This document shows positions 48,110 to 56,603 of a stretch of 64,000 bases of DNA, in pieces. The translations under genes and the position numbers were made by a program. This stretch comes from JANWVO01 sp964458495 (GTDB lineage Bacteria > Acidobacteriota > Terriglobia > Bryobacterales > Bryobacteraceae). The stretch is from assembly GCA_964458495.1 (NCBI GenBank), contig CAYWJB010000004.1, forward strand, positions 62,001 to 126,000, given 5' to 3'. How positions within the stretch are numbered: position 1 is the stretch's first letter; every line of letters begins with the position of its first letter. The notes beneath the pieces were generated by a model, which saw only the letters and a program-made list of their open reading frames with translations, had not been told where the DNA came from and did not search any database.

Positions 48110-48582
48110 TTGCCGCGGACTCCTTTCGGCGAGTAGACGTCGAGCGCCTGAAGGCGCGTGGCGCGAAGGCGTTCGGCGACGAGGGCAAGGGCGCGGCGCA
48201 TGATCTGGAAGCCGAACTCATGGTCCTCCTCGCAGAGGTTGACGACGCGGGCGCCGTCGAAGGCGAGCGCGCGCACGGGCTCGAGGCAGCGGGCGCGGAA
48301 CTGCTTGCTCGTGTTTTCCAGCAGCGAGGACCAGCCGAGCTCGTCGCCGGCCTCCAGCGTCTGGATGATGATCTGCCTTCCGGGCGCGCCCATTTCGAGA
48401 GCGACTTTCCCGGAGAGGATCAGGTAGAAGAGGCTGGAGGGATCGCCCTCGCGGAAGATGATTTCATCCTGCTCAAAGCGGACCTCGAAGGCGAGCCTCG
48501 ACAGCAGGTCGACGTACTTTTCGGGCAGCCCTTCCAGGAAGGGATGAGCTGCGAGAACGGTTTTCATTTCAGCCGGGGCCAT
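48106..48582 (-). CDS. Cyclic-nucleotide-binding-domain protein of the hydrogenase operon
   Basis: 158 residues consisting of one CRP-type cyclic nucleotide-binding domain (FLEGLPEKYVDLLSRLAFEV, then EGDPSSLFYLILSGKVALEM and LEAGDELGWSSLLEN). No helix-turn-helix follows, so it is not a DNA-binding regulator. Its place between the beta and gamma subunit genes with tight spacing suggests a regulatory subunit of the hydrogenase, sensing a nucleotide or another small ligand. Such a gene is known in some bacterial group 3b operons. The phosphate-binding Arg of the cAMP cassette is not evident, so the ligand is open. Confidence 0.87.
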   Translation of the reverse strand: MAPAEMKTVLAAHPFLEGLPEKYVDLLSRLAFEVRFEQDEIIFREGDPSSLFYLILSGKVALEMGAPGRQIIIQTLEAGDELGWSSLLENTSKQFRARCLEPVRALAFDGARVVNLCEEDHEFGFQIMRRALALVAERLRATRLQALDVYSPKGVRGK

Positions 48583-48585
48583 AGG

Positions 48586-49728
48586 TCAATCCTTCATGGG
48601 GAGAGAGGCGGCAGCGGCGGCGGAGAGCTGCAGCTGCCGGAATTCTTCGGTGATGTCGATGCCGGCAGGGCACCAGGCAATGCATCGGCCGCAGCCGACG
48701 CAGCCGGGCGTGCCGAACTGCGCCTGCCAGCGCGCCAGCTTGTGGCTGAGCCACTGCCGGTATCGTGACTTGACGCTGGAGCGGACGCTGCCGCCGTGGA
48801 TGTAGGTGAAGCTCTGTGTGAAGCAGGAGTCCCAGAGGCGCCAGCGTTCTGCCCGGCGGCCGTCAATGGAGGTGCGGTCCTCGTAATTGACGCAGAAGCA
48901 GGTGGGGCAGACCGAGGTGCAATTGCCGCAGGCGAGGCAGCGGCGGGCGACGGCGTCCCAATGCGGGCTGTCGAACATGGCGTCGATCAACTGCGGGGCG
49001 GCATTGACGTCGAGGCGGCGCGTCTGTGCGGCGGCGGCGCGGGTGCAGCCCTCTTCGACGGCGCGGTTCCATTCGGGCGGCGCCGGCGTGGCGCCACAGG
49101 ATTCCAGCAACTCGAGGCCGGCGTCAGTGCCGGCTTCGGCGAAGAACTCCGGCGCGCCGCCTTCGACGAATTCGGCCAGTGCGATGTCGAAGCCCGAGCG
49201 GGCGCGGGGACCGCTGCCCATGGAGGCGCAGAAGCAGGTGGGCGCAGACTGCTGGCAGTGCAGTGCGATGAGAAAGGCGTTCTGGCGGCGGGCGCGGTAA
49301 ATGTCGTCGGCATAGCGGTCGCCAAGCAGGACGCGGTCGAGAATGGCCAGCGCTGCGAGGTCGCAGGGCCGCACGCCGAGGAAGGCGCATTTTTCGGCTG
49401 GCAAGGGATTGTCCAGGATACGGAAGGCTCCGTTGTCGCGTTCGGCGGTGAGGATGCGGACCACAGGCGGGTGAAGGATAGCCTTGAGCCCCTCGGCGCA
49501 AGTCCAGTGATGAAACATCGCCGTGGACTCGCCGGGCACAAGACGGGCGCGGCCGGGGGCGAGTTCCTGCGTCCAGCCGCGGGGCAGGTCCTCGACGGAC
49601 TCCATGGGCCTCCAGTGCAAGGCGAAATCATCGGCGCGCGGCCCATAGACCTGATAATTCCTGTTCCGGAGCTGGCCGATGAGGGCGCCGAGGCCCTCCT
49701 CGCTCAGCCGGTACGACTTCCTTCGCAT
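48586..49728 (-). CDS. Hydrogenase beta subunit, 4Fe-4S
   Basis: 380 residues of the sulfhydrogenase beta/HydB family. The first half has KCAFLGVRPCDLAALAILDRV and CQQSAPTCFCASMG. Two ferredoxin-like motifs follow: CLACGNCTSVCPTCFC and CVGCGRCIAWCPAGIDI, each with cysteines for a 4Fe-4S cluster. With the gamma subunit it forms the NAD(P)/sulfur-reducing side of group 3b enzymes. It is the first gene of the hydrogenase operon; the start MRRKSYRLSEEG at 49728 is preceded by the region with the inverted repeat at 49769-49780. Confidence 0.92.
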   Translation of the reverse strand: MRRKSYRLSEEGLGALIGQLRNRNYQVYGPRADDFALHWRPMESVEDLPRGWTQELAPGRARLVPGESTAMFHHWTCAEGLKAILHPPVVRILTAERDNGAFRILDNPLPAEKCAFLGVRPCDLAALAILDRVLLGDRYADDIYRARRQNAFLIALHCQQSAPTCFCASMGSGPRARSGFDIALAEFVEGGAPEFFAEAGTDAGLELLESCGATPAPPEWNRAVEEGCTRAAAAQTRRLDVNAAPQLIDAMFDSPHWDAVARRCLACGNCTSVCPTCFCVNYEDRTSIDGRRAERWRLWDSCFTQSFTYIHGGSVRSSVKSRYRQWLSHKLARWQAQFGTPGCVGCGRCIAWCPAGIDITEEFRQLQLSAAAAASLPMKD

Positions 49729-49768
49729 AGGCGTCGAGAATGTCTCCGGCCTTCTTCTATATCAGAGT

Positions 49769-49780
49769 TTCAGGTCTGAA
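49769..49780 (-). promoter_or_regulatory. Short inverted repeat upstream of the hydrogenase operon
   Basis: TTCAG-GT-CTGAA lies about 41 bases upstream of the first hydrogenase gene, next to a GATATAGA that could be part of a minus-strand -10. It might be an operator, but a 5-bp arm occurs often by chance. Confidence 0.25.
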
Positions 49781-49834
49781 TCTAGGGGGGGGTGGCGCAT
49801 ATCCGGGGCGCGGGCGATCTTCCGGGTGTGTGCT

Positions 49835-50656
49835 TCAGCGGGCTTCGGAGACGGTGACGTAGGTGCCGGTGATGAGATCGGCGAAGCTGAGATGCTCTTC
49901 GGTGACGGCGGCCCAGAGCGCGCCCAGCAGGCTGACGACAGGGACGGCATTGGCGAGAACGCGCTTGACGCGGTGGACGGGTTCGCTCGAGCGGCCTTCC
50001 CGGGTGACCAGGCGGATGCCGGCGATTTGCTGGCCCGGAGTTCTGAGACCGAAGGCGGCGTAAAGGAAGAAGAACGTGGAGGCCAGAAACCACAAGCACA
50101 TGGCGAGCATGGCGTAGAAGAAGGGTGATTGGGGCCAGCCGCCGATGATGAGCCGGACCAGGGCGAGGAACAGAGAGAAGCCGACGAGGACAAAAGAAAA
50201 ATCTACGAGAAAAGCGAAGGCGCGCCGCGCCAGGCTTGCGACGGGGATCTGCAACTGCGCGGCGGCGAATTCGTGGGCGCCGGGAGGGAGGGAGTCGAAG
50301 TCGAACGCGGCTTGCAGGGGCGTTTCCAGACGCGTGGCTGGGCGCGAGCGGCGTGGCGAGCTGCGGCGGCGCTGGGGCTGCAGCGGAACGTATTGCTCGA
50401 GCCCGACAACACGGCTGTCGGATGGGAACAGGGGAGGCTGCACGGGTGGCATGGAACGCGGGGCGCCGCCGCCTTCCTGTACGCGGAAGCGCGGGCGCAG
50501 TTCTTGAGCGGGGGAGTTGTCGAGGGCAGGGGCGACAGCGGCCTCCATCCAAGGCGCGTCACCGGCGCGGGCAGCGAAACCCGCCAGGCGGCGCTGGCAG
50601 CGGCTGCACCTCTCCTGAAGTTCGGAAATGGCCGCGCCACAGTACTTGCAATGCAT
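49835..50656 (-). CDS. RDD-family membrane protein with zinc ribbon
   Basis: 273 residues. The N terminus is a zinc ribbon (CKYCG...CSRCQ). A disordered Pro/Arg-rich linker of about 100 residues follows, then an RDD domain with membrane segments: LARRAFAFLVDFSFVLVGF with the Arg and Asp of the name, FFYAMLAMCLWFLASTFFFLY, and TPGQQIAGIRLVT. The cellular role of RDD proteins is mostly unknown; some are sodium/proton transporters. It stands alone between the hydrogenase operon and lptD. Confidence 0.85.
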   Translation of the reverse strand: MHCKYCGAAISELQERCSRCQRRLAGFAARAGDAPWMEAAVAPALDNSPAQELRPRFRVQEGGGAPRSMPPVQPPLFPSDSRVVGLEQYVPLQPQRRRSSPRRSRPATRLETPLQAAFDFDSLPPGAHEFAAAQLQIPVASLARRAFAFLVDFSFVLVGFSLFLALVRLIIGGWPQSPFFYAMLAMCLWFLASTFFFLYAAFGLRTPGQQIAGIRLVTREGRSSEPVHRVKRVLANAVPVVSLLGALWAAVTEEHLSFADLITGTYVTVSEAR

Positions 50657-50825
50657 GGCATGCCTCCGGCTGCGCCCGGGGAGGGCGGCTTGGGATTTTT
50701 CGTGCGGCTCGCGGCTTGCCCAGTCTCTCTCGCCCGTCTTGCGGGCTTCTTTCAGCTCATGCTAGGTTTGAGCCTTGAGCGCTTCACTGCTGCTGCCACG
50801 GCGACAGGAGGCACGTCTGCGCCGG

Positions 50826-53237
50826 GTGCATCAATCCGTAAATAACATATTTGGGCGGATTTGTCACGTCTTTTTTCGAGGGGCGCCAGCGGGAAGGCTG
50901 TTGGCGGCGGCGGGGTTGATGGCCGCGGCGGCAGGGCAGGCGCCGTTTCCCGGCTATGAGAGGGCGGCGGTGATCGAGCGCAGGGACGTGCCTCCCGAGG
51001 GCATTGTGGTGGTGCGCGCCACGCAGCAGGAGCGGGAGGGGAGCCGTTACAGGCTGCGGGGGCAGGCGCAGATCGAGACGCGCGAGATGCTGCTGGAGGC
51101 GGAGGAGATCGACTACGACCAGGAGACCGGGGTGGCGGAAGCCAGGGGGCGGGTGCGCTATGTGAATTTCATCAGCGGGGAGCAGCTTTGGTCGGAAAGG
51201 ATCGACTACAACCTGAAGGATGGGAGCGGGTCTTTTTACAGGGTGCGGGGGGCGGCGTACGGAAAGATCGACTACCGCCCGGGGATTCTGCGGACGGAAA
51301 ATCCATTTTTCTTTCAGGGAGATTGGGCGGAAAAAATCCAGCAGCGCTATATTTTGCACAGGGCAAGCATCACAAATTGCGCTGGAATCAATCCGTGGTG
51401 GAAGCTTGAGGCCCCGGTGATCGACGTGGTTCCGGGCCGGCGGGCCATTGCGCAACGGAGCTGGTTCAAGCTGCGAAGCGTGCCGATCCTGTATGCTCCG
51501 GCGTTTTACAAGGATCTGCGGGAGGGTGCGAGGAAAAGCGGATTTCTGACGCCGAGCGTGGGCAACAGCAACCGGCGGGGACTGATGTACGGGCTGGGCT
51601 ATTTCTGGGCGATCAGCCGGAGCTACGACCTGAGTTACCGGCCGCAGTATTTCACGCAGCGCGGGCTGGCTCACACGGTGGACTTCCGCGCCAAGCCAAC
51701 GCAGCGCAGCGAGCTGAGCCTGTTTGTGTACGGCATCCGGGACCGGGGGCGTCTGCTCGATGGCGGGGAGCGGGTGAAAGAGGGTGGCTACCTGGCGACG
51801 GCGCAGGGCAGAGCGGAGCTGGGGCGCGGGTTCTATGCGCGGGGCACGGTGAACTACCTGAGCAATTTCGCCTTCCGCCAGGCGTTCACGGAGAGCTTCA
51901 ACGAGGCGGTGTTCAGCGAAGTGAACTCGGTGGTGAACGTGTCGAAGGACTGGGCGGCGCAGAGTATCAATGTGGTGTATTCGAGGCAGGAGAATTTCCA
52001 GAGCGCGCAGCCGGGCGACACGATCATGCTGAGGAAGCTGCCGCAGATCGAGTGGGAGGGGCGGGATCGCGAGGTGGCGGGGGGCGCGCTGCCGGTGTGG
52101 CTCAGCTGGTCGGCGGCGGGCGGGCTGTTGCAGCGCAACCAGCCGCTGTTTCAGACGCGGCAGTTTGTAGAACGGCTCGATCTGGCGCCGCGGCTCATGA
52201 CGGCGCTGCGGTGGAAGGAGTTTCATTTGCTGCCGTATGTTTCGCTGCAGGCGACGCACTATGGCAGCTCTTTCCGTACGGCGCTGGAGAAGGAAATGGG
52301 CAAGGAGGTGACGGGTGAGGGTGTGAACCGTGTAACCCGGGAGGTGGGGGCGGAGCTGGTTTTGCCGGCGCTGCAGAGGGTGTTCGATGCCCCTCGATGG
52401 ATGGGACGGAAAGTGAAACACTCGATTGAGCCTCGCGCGAGCTTCCGCACCGTGGCAGGGGCGAACCGCTTCGACCGGCTGGTGCGGTTCGACGAGCTGG
52501 AGCTGATTTCCGATACGACGGAGATCGAATATTCGCTGACGCAGCGGTTGTGGGCGAAGGGCAGGGACAACCGGGTCAGGGACTTGCTGACTTGGGAGGT
52601 GCGGCAGAAGCGGTATTTCGATCCGGATTTCGGCGGAGCCGTCGTGGCGGGGCGCAGGAACGTGGTGGCGAGTTCGGCCCAGCTGACCGCGTTTGCGTTC
52701 CTGGACGGGCCGAGGCGGAGCTCGCCGGTAGTGAGCGCATTGCGGGCGCAGCCGGTAGGGTCGCTCGGCGTGGAGTGGCGCGCCGATTACGATCCGCTGC
52801 GGGGGCGGCTGACGAACTCAAGCGTGACGGTGGACACGCGTTCGCCGAATTACTTTCTTTCCTTCGGGCACACGAAGGTATCGTGCGTGCCGCTGAGCGA
52901 CGTGGAGGCATTCGAAAGGGAAGAGTTCTGCAGAAGCGCGCCGACGGGGCAGGTGCTGTCGCCGCCGTCGAACCAGTTTCGCGGCACGCTGGGACTGGGC
53001 AACGAGAACCGGCGCGGGTGGAATGCGGGGGTCTACGGGGTGTACGACTACTCGGTCGGAGTGCTTCAGTACATCAACACGCAGATCACCTACAACACGG
53101 AGTGCTGTGCGTTCAGCGGGCAGTACCGGCGGTTCAATTTCGGCGCGCGAAGCGGAGAAAACCAGTTCCGGCTGGCGCTGGTCATCGCCAACATCGGGAG
53201 CTTCGGGACGCTGAAGCGGCAGGAGCGGCTGTTCTAG
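50826..53237 (+). CDS. lptD: LPS-assembly protein LptD
   Basis: About 803 residues from GTG 50826. A signal peptide (RLLAAAGLMAAAAGQA) is followed by an OstA/LptA-like beta-jellyroll (GIVVVRATQQEREGSRYRLRGQAQIETREMLLEAEEIDYD split over strands), the LptD insertion, and a long outer-membrane barrel ending in an aromatic Phe (RQERLF). Cysteines occur near the end (VSCVPLSD, TECCAF). It inserts lipopolysaccharide into the outer leaflet with LptE. The start is uncertain: a TTG at 50775 gives 820 residues. Its presence marks a diderm, LPS-bearing cell. Confidence 0.88.
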   Translation: MHQSVNNIFGRICHVFFRGAPAGRLLAAAGLMAAAAGQAPFPGYERAAVIERRDVPPEGIVVVRATQQEREGSRYRLRGQAQIETREMLLEAEEIDYDQETGVAEARGRVRYVNFISGEQLWSERIDYNLKDGSGSFYRVRGAAYGKIDYRPGILRTENPFFFQGDWAEKIQQRYILHRASITNCAGINPWWKLEAPVIDVVPGRRAIAQRSWFKLRSVPILYAPAFYKDLREGARKSGFLTPSVGNSNRRGLMYGLGYFWAISRSYDLSYRPQYFTQRGLAHTVDFRAKPTQRSELSLFVYGIRDRGRLLDGGERVKEGGYLATAQGRAELGRGFYARGTVNYLSNFAFRQAFTESFNEAVFSEVNSVVNVSKDWAAQSINVVYSRQENFQSAQPGDTIMLRKLPQIEWEGRDREVAGGALPVWLSWSAAGGLLQRNQPLFQTRQFVERLDLAPRLMTALRWKEFHLLPYVSLQATHYGSSFRTALEKEMGKEVTGEGVNRVTREVGAELVLPALQRVFDAPRWMGRKVKHSIEPRASFRTVAGANRFDRLVRFDELELISDTTEIEYSLTQRLWAKGRDNRVRDLLTWEVRQKRYFDPDFGGAVVAGRRNVVASSAQLTAFAFLDGPRRSSPVVSALRAQPVGSLGVEWRADYDPLRGRLTNSSVTVDTRSPNYFLSFGHTKVSCVPLSDVEAFEREEFCRSAPTGQVLSPPSNQFRGTLGLGNENRRGWNAGVYGVYDYSVGVLQYINTQITYNTECCAFSGQYRRFNFGARSGENQFRLALVIANIGSFGTLKRQERLF

Positions 53238-53308
53238 GCGGGCGCGACGATTCACGCGATAAACGGAGGCGGATCAGGCCTTCCCCCTCGCTGTGAGACG
53301 ATGAAAGC

Positions 53309-54532
53309 GTGGACGGAAGCCGGGCCGCGCCGCGCGGCGCGCTGGGAGCGATCTTCCTTATCGTTTTTCTGGATCTGATGGGCGCGGGGATCCTCGTGCC
53401 TGTGATTCCCTTCGTAGTGCAGCCTTACAGAAGCGACGCGCTGACGGTGGGTGTGCTGGCGCTGGCGTTTTCCGCCGCGCAGTTCGCCGCAGCGCCGCTG
53501 TTGGGCGCATGGTCGGACCGGCGCGGGCGCCGTCCGGTGCTGTTGGCGTGCCTCGGCGGCACGGCTGCGAGCTACTTTCTGTTCGGCGCCGCCTGGAGCC
53601 TGGCCGTACTGTTTGCGGCGCGTCTGCTTTCGGGATTCGCCGGAGGATCGATCACGGCGGCGCAAGCCTACATCGCCGACATCAGCGAGCCGCGAGACCG
53701 GGCGAAGAATTTCGGGCTGATCGGCGCGGCGTTCGGGCTGGGGTTCATTCTCGGGCCCGCGCTGGGCGGGGCGCTGAGCCGGGTCAGCCTTTCGGCGCCG
53801 GCGTATGCAGCCGGCACGCTCTCGCTCCTGACGCTGGCGGTGGCGGCTGCGACGCTGAAAGAGACGCTGCCGCCGGAGCGGCGCGTGGCGCATGAGGTCA
53901 GATGGCGCGACCTGGATCCGCTGGCGCAGATCCGCGGCGCTCTGGGCCGGAGCGAGTTCCGCGAACTGATGCTGGCGACTTTCGGGCTGCACTTCGCCAT
54001 GGCGGGATTGCAGACCAACTTCCCGGTGTTCACGCACGCGCGCTTCGGGCTGGACGCGGCGGGCAATGCGGCGCTGTTCGCATTCCTGGGCATGATGGCG
54101 GCTTTGACGCAGGGTCTCTTGCTGCGGAAGCTGGCCCCACGTTTCGGCGAGGCCGCGCTGGCCGTTGGAGGTGCGGCCCTGTTCGCCGCCGGATTCGCTG
54201 CCGCCGCTGCCGCGCACGCGGTCTGGCTGCTGTACCTGTCGGTGGCGCTGACGGCGTTGGGGTTCGGACTGGCCGGGCCGGCGCTCACCGGGCTGATTTC
54301 AAGACGCGCGGGCGCGGGAGAACAGGGCGCGCTGCTCGGCACGGCCCAATCGGCGTCGAGCCTGACGCGGATCATCGGCCCCGTTTGGGCCGGGGCGGTG
54401 TTCGATCACATCGGCACGGGCGCGCCCTACTGGAGCGGGGCGCTGTTCTCGCTGGTGGCGGCCTACTGGGCCTTCCACGCCACGCGCAGCCGCCGCATGG
54501 CGGAACGCGAAGAGACGGTTGCGCCCAAGTAG
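53309..54532 (+). CDS. MFS efflux transporter (TetA/Bcr-like)
   Basis: 407 residues with twelve predicted membrane helices. Motif A (GAWSDRRGRRPVLL) lies between helices 2 and 3, RLLSGFAGGSITAAQAYIAD matches motif B and the fourth helix, and GFILGPALGG matches motif C of drug:H+ antiporters. It may export a drug or metabolite; the substrate is unknown. The start is GTG 53309 after a TGAAAGC spacer. The stop faces dinB, eight bases away. Confidence 0.88.
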   Translation: MDGSRAAPRGALGAIFLIVFLDLMGAGILVPVIPFVVQPYRSDALTVGVLALAFSAAQFAAAPLLGAWSDRRGRRPVLLACLGGTAASYFLFGAAWSLAVLFAARLLSGFAGGSITAAQAYIADISEPRDRAKNFGLIGAAFGLGFILGPALGGALSRVSLSAPAYAAGTLSLLTLAVAAATLKETLPPERRVAHEVRWRDLDPLAQIRGALGRSEFRELMLATFGLHFAMAGLQTNFPVFTHARFGLDAAGNAALFAFLGMMAALTQGLLLRKLAPRFGEAALAVGGAALFAAGFAAAAAAHAVWLLYLSVALTALGFGLAGPALTGLISRRAGAGEQGALLGTAQSASSLTRIIGPVWAGAVFDHIGTGAPYWSGALFSLVAAYWAFHATRSRRMAEREETVAPK

Positions 54533-54540
54533 GGAGCGGG

Positions 54541-55779
54541 TCATCGGTTGCTGCGCGGCCGCTTGCCTGGCAGGCCCACGGGGTTTTCGTGCACTTTCTC
54601 CGGGGGATCGGCGGCCATGCCGGCGGCCAACTGCACGCTCTTCTCTCCGAAACGGTCGCGGATGCGGTCCACTGCGGCGAGCGCCTGCCGGGCGCGCTCC
54701 TTTTTTTCGGCTTCGAGCAGCGACACCTGGCCCTGCGCCTCGTCAAGGCCGGAGACCCCCATGCCGATGAGGCGCACAGGCGCGCCCTTCTTCCAGGTGT
54801 GGCGGAAGAGATCGCGGGAGACGGCGATCAGGTCGGCGTCGAGGTCGGTGGCTTCGGAAAGGGTGCGCGCACGGCTCAAGGTGGTGAAGTCGGAGTAGCG
54901 CAGCTTGAGTTCAATGGTGCGGGCGAAGAGGCGGTGTTCGCGCAACCGGCGGCCGACTTTTTCGGCGAGCCGCGCCAGCATGGCTTCCAGCAGAGCCTGC
55001 TCGCGGATGTCTTCAGAAAATGTGTGTTCGTGCGAGATGCTCTTGGGATCCTCGTAGGCTCCGATCTCGCCTTCGAACCACGCGCCGGCGTCCGCGCCGC
55101 GCGCTTTGCCGGCAAGCGCCAGGCCCCATTGTCCGAAGCGGCGCAGGAGGAAGTCCTCGTCGAGCCGCACGAGGTCGCCGACGCGCCGGACGCCGATTTC
55201 ACGGAGCCGTTCGGCGGTGACGCGGCCGACGCCCGGGATGCGGCTGACATGGAGCGGAGCGAGGAAGGCGGCTTCCATGCCCGGCGGCACCCAGGCGATT
55301 CCGTTCGGCTTGGCGAAATCCGAGCAGACCTTGGCGAGCATCTTCGAAGCGGCGATGCCGACCGAGCAGTTCAATCCTGTGCGATCCGCGATGCGCTCGT
55401 GCAGCAGCGTGGCGGCGCGCAGCGGCGGTCCCCACAGCCTCTCGGTGCCGGTCATGTCGAGATAGGCTTCGTCGACGCTCGCCATCGATACGAGCGGAGT
55501 GAATTCGAGCAGGATTTCGTGGACGCGGTGTGAGTACTCGCGATAGCGCTCGGGATGGCCGTCGAGGAAGATGGCCTGCGGGCACAGCCTGGCGGCGGTG
55601 CGCAGGGGCATGGCCGAGTGGACGCCGAACTTGCGGGCCGCGTAGGAGGCCGCGGCGACAACGCCGCGCTCGTTCCTCTTTCCGCCGACGACGACAGGCT
55701 TGCCCTTCAGGCCGGGGTCGAAGAGTTCCTCGACCGAGACGAAGAAAGCGTCCATGTCGACGTGGAAGACGGTTCTCAC
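54541..55779 (-). CDS. dinB: DNA polymerase IV (Y-family)
   Basis: 412 residues. The N-terminal HVDMDAFFVSVEEL contains the first catalytic Asp and the steric-gate Phe, and VSMASVDEAYLDMT has the SxDE catalytic pair. IPGVGRVTAERLREIGV is the helix-hairpin-helix thumb. The little-finger domain (SEDIREQALLEAML) completes the enzyme. The C terminus (QVSLLEAEKKERARQALAAVD) contains a QVSLL stretch that may bind the beta clamp. It carries out translesion synthesis and is not proofread. GTG 55779 overlaps the prmC stop by four bases. Confidence 0.95.
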   Translation of the reverse strand: MRTVFHVDMDAFFVSVEELFDPGLKGKPVVVGGKRNERGVVAAASYAARKFGVHSAMPLRTAARLCPQAIFLDGHPERYREYSHRVHEILLEFTPLVSMASVDEAYLDMTGTERLWGPPLRAATLLHERIADRTGLNCSVGIAASKMLAKVCSDFAKPNGIAWVPPGMEAAFLAPLHVSRIPGVGRVTAERLREIGVRRVGDLVRLDEDFLLRRFGQWGLALAGKARGADAGAWFEGEIGAYEDPKSISHEHTFSEDIREQALLEAMLARLAEKVGRRLREHRLFARTIELKLRYSDFTTLSRARTLSEATDLDADLIAVSRDLFRHTWKKGAPVRLIGMGVSGLDEAQGQVSLLEAEKKERARQALAAVDRIRDRFGEKSVQLAAGMAADPPEKVHENPVGLPGKRPRSNR

Positions 55780-56603
55780 GGGGTGTAGCGGGCGCGGATG
55801 ACGCGGGGCCATCCAGCCAGATCATACTCCGTGGCCAGATCCGACCACGAGGGGCCGAAGGCGGCGCGCACGCCGGGCTCTCCCTGGTAACCGATCTCGA
55901 CCAGGAGCCAGCCACCGGGCGCCAGCAGGCGTTCGGCTTCGGGCACGATCCGATGGTAGAACTCCACGCCGGATTCGCCGCCGGCGAGCGCGACGCGGGG
56001 TTCATGGTCGCGGACTTCGCGCTGCAACGAGGGGATTTCGTGGATGGGGATGTAGGGCGGATTGGCGACGGCGAGATCGAACCGGCCGGCGACAGCGCTC
56101 GCCAGGTCGCACTGGATGAGGTCCACGCGGGCGCGGTGGCGGCAAGCGTTGCGGCGGGCGATCTCGAGGGCCGGAAAGCTGATGTCGGTGGCTACGGCCC
56201 AGGCGTCGAGTTCGAGCGCCAGCGTCACGGCGAGGTTGCCCGAGCCGGTACAGAGGTCGAGCACGCGGCGCGCGCGGGGCGCGGCGCGGAGGGCCTGTTC
56301 GACGACGTGTTCGGTTTCGGGGCGGGGGATCAGGACGGCGGGCGAAACCTCGAATTCACGCCCGTAGAACTCCTGGCGGCGTGTGATGTGCTGGAGGGGG
56401 CGGCCCTGGAGCCGCTCGTGCAGGTAACGGCCGTAGTGGATCCACTCGACGGTGGTCAGCTCGTGCTCGGGGTGCGAGTAGAGGTAGGCGCGTTCGCGGC
56501 GCAGCGCGTGGCAGAGGAGCAGTTCGGCGGTGAGCCGCGGCTCGGGTGTTCCGGCGGCGGCGAGAATCTCAGACCCTTGCCGGAGCGCCGTCCGGAGATT
56601 CAT
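55776..56603 (-). CDS. prmC: Release-factor glutamine methyltransferase PrmC
   Basis: 275 residues of the HemK/PrmC family. The SAM motif VLDLCTGSGNLAVTLALEL and the catalytic NPPY (VANPPYIPIHEI) are intact, and GREFEVSPAVLIPRPETEHVVE is conserved. It methylates the GGQ glutamine of release factors. It overlaps prfA by 35 bases, linking modification and factor expression. Confidence 0.96.
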   Translation of the reverse strand: MNLRTALRQGSEILAAAGTPEPRLTAELLLCHALRRERAYLYSHPEHELTTVEWIHYGRYLHERLQGRPLQHITRRQEFYGREFEVSPAVLIPRPETEHVVEQALRAAPRARRVLDLCTGSGNLAVTLALELDAWAVATDISFPALEIARRNACRHRARVDLIQCDLASAVAGRFDLAVANPPYIPIHEIPSLQREVRDHEPRVALAGGESGVEFYHRIVPEAERLLAPGGWLLVEIGYQGEPGVRAAFGPSWSDLATEYDLAGWPRVIRARYTP

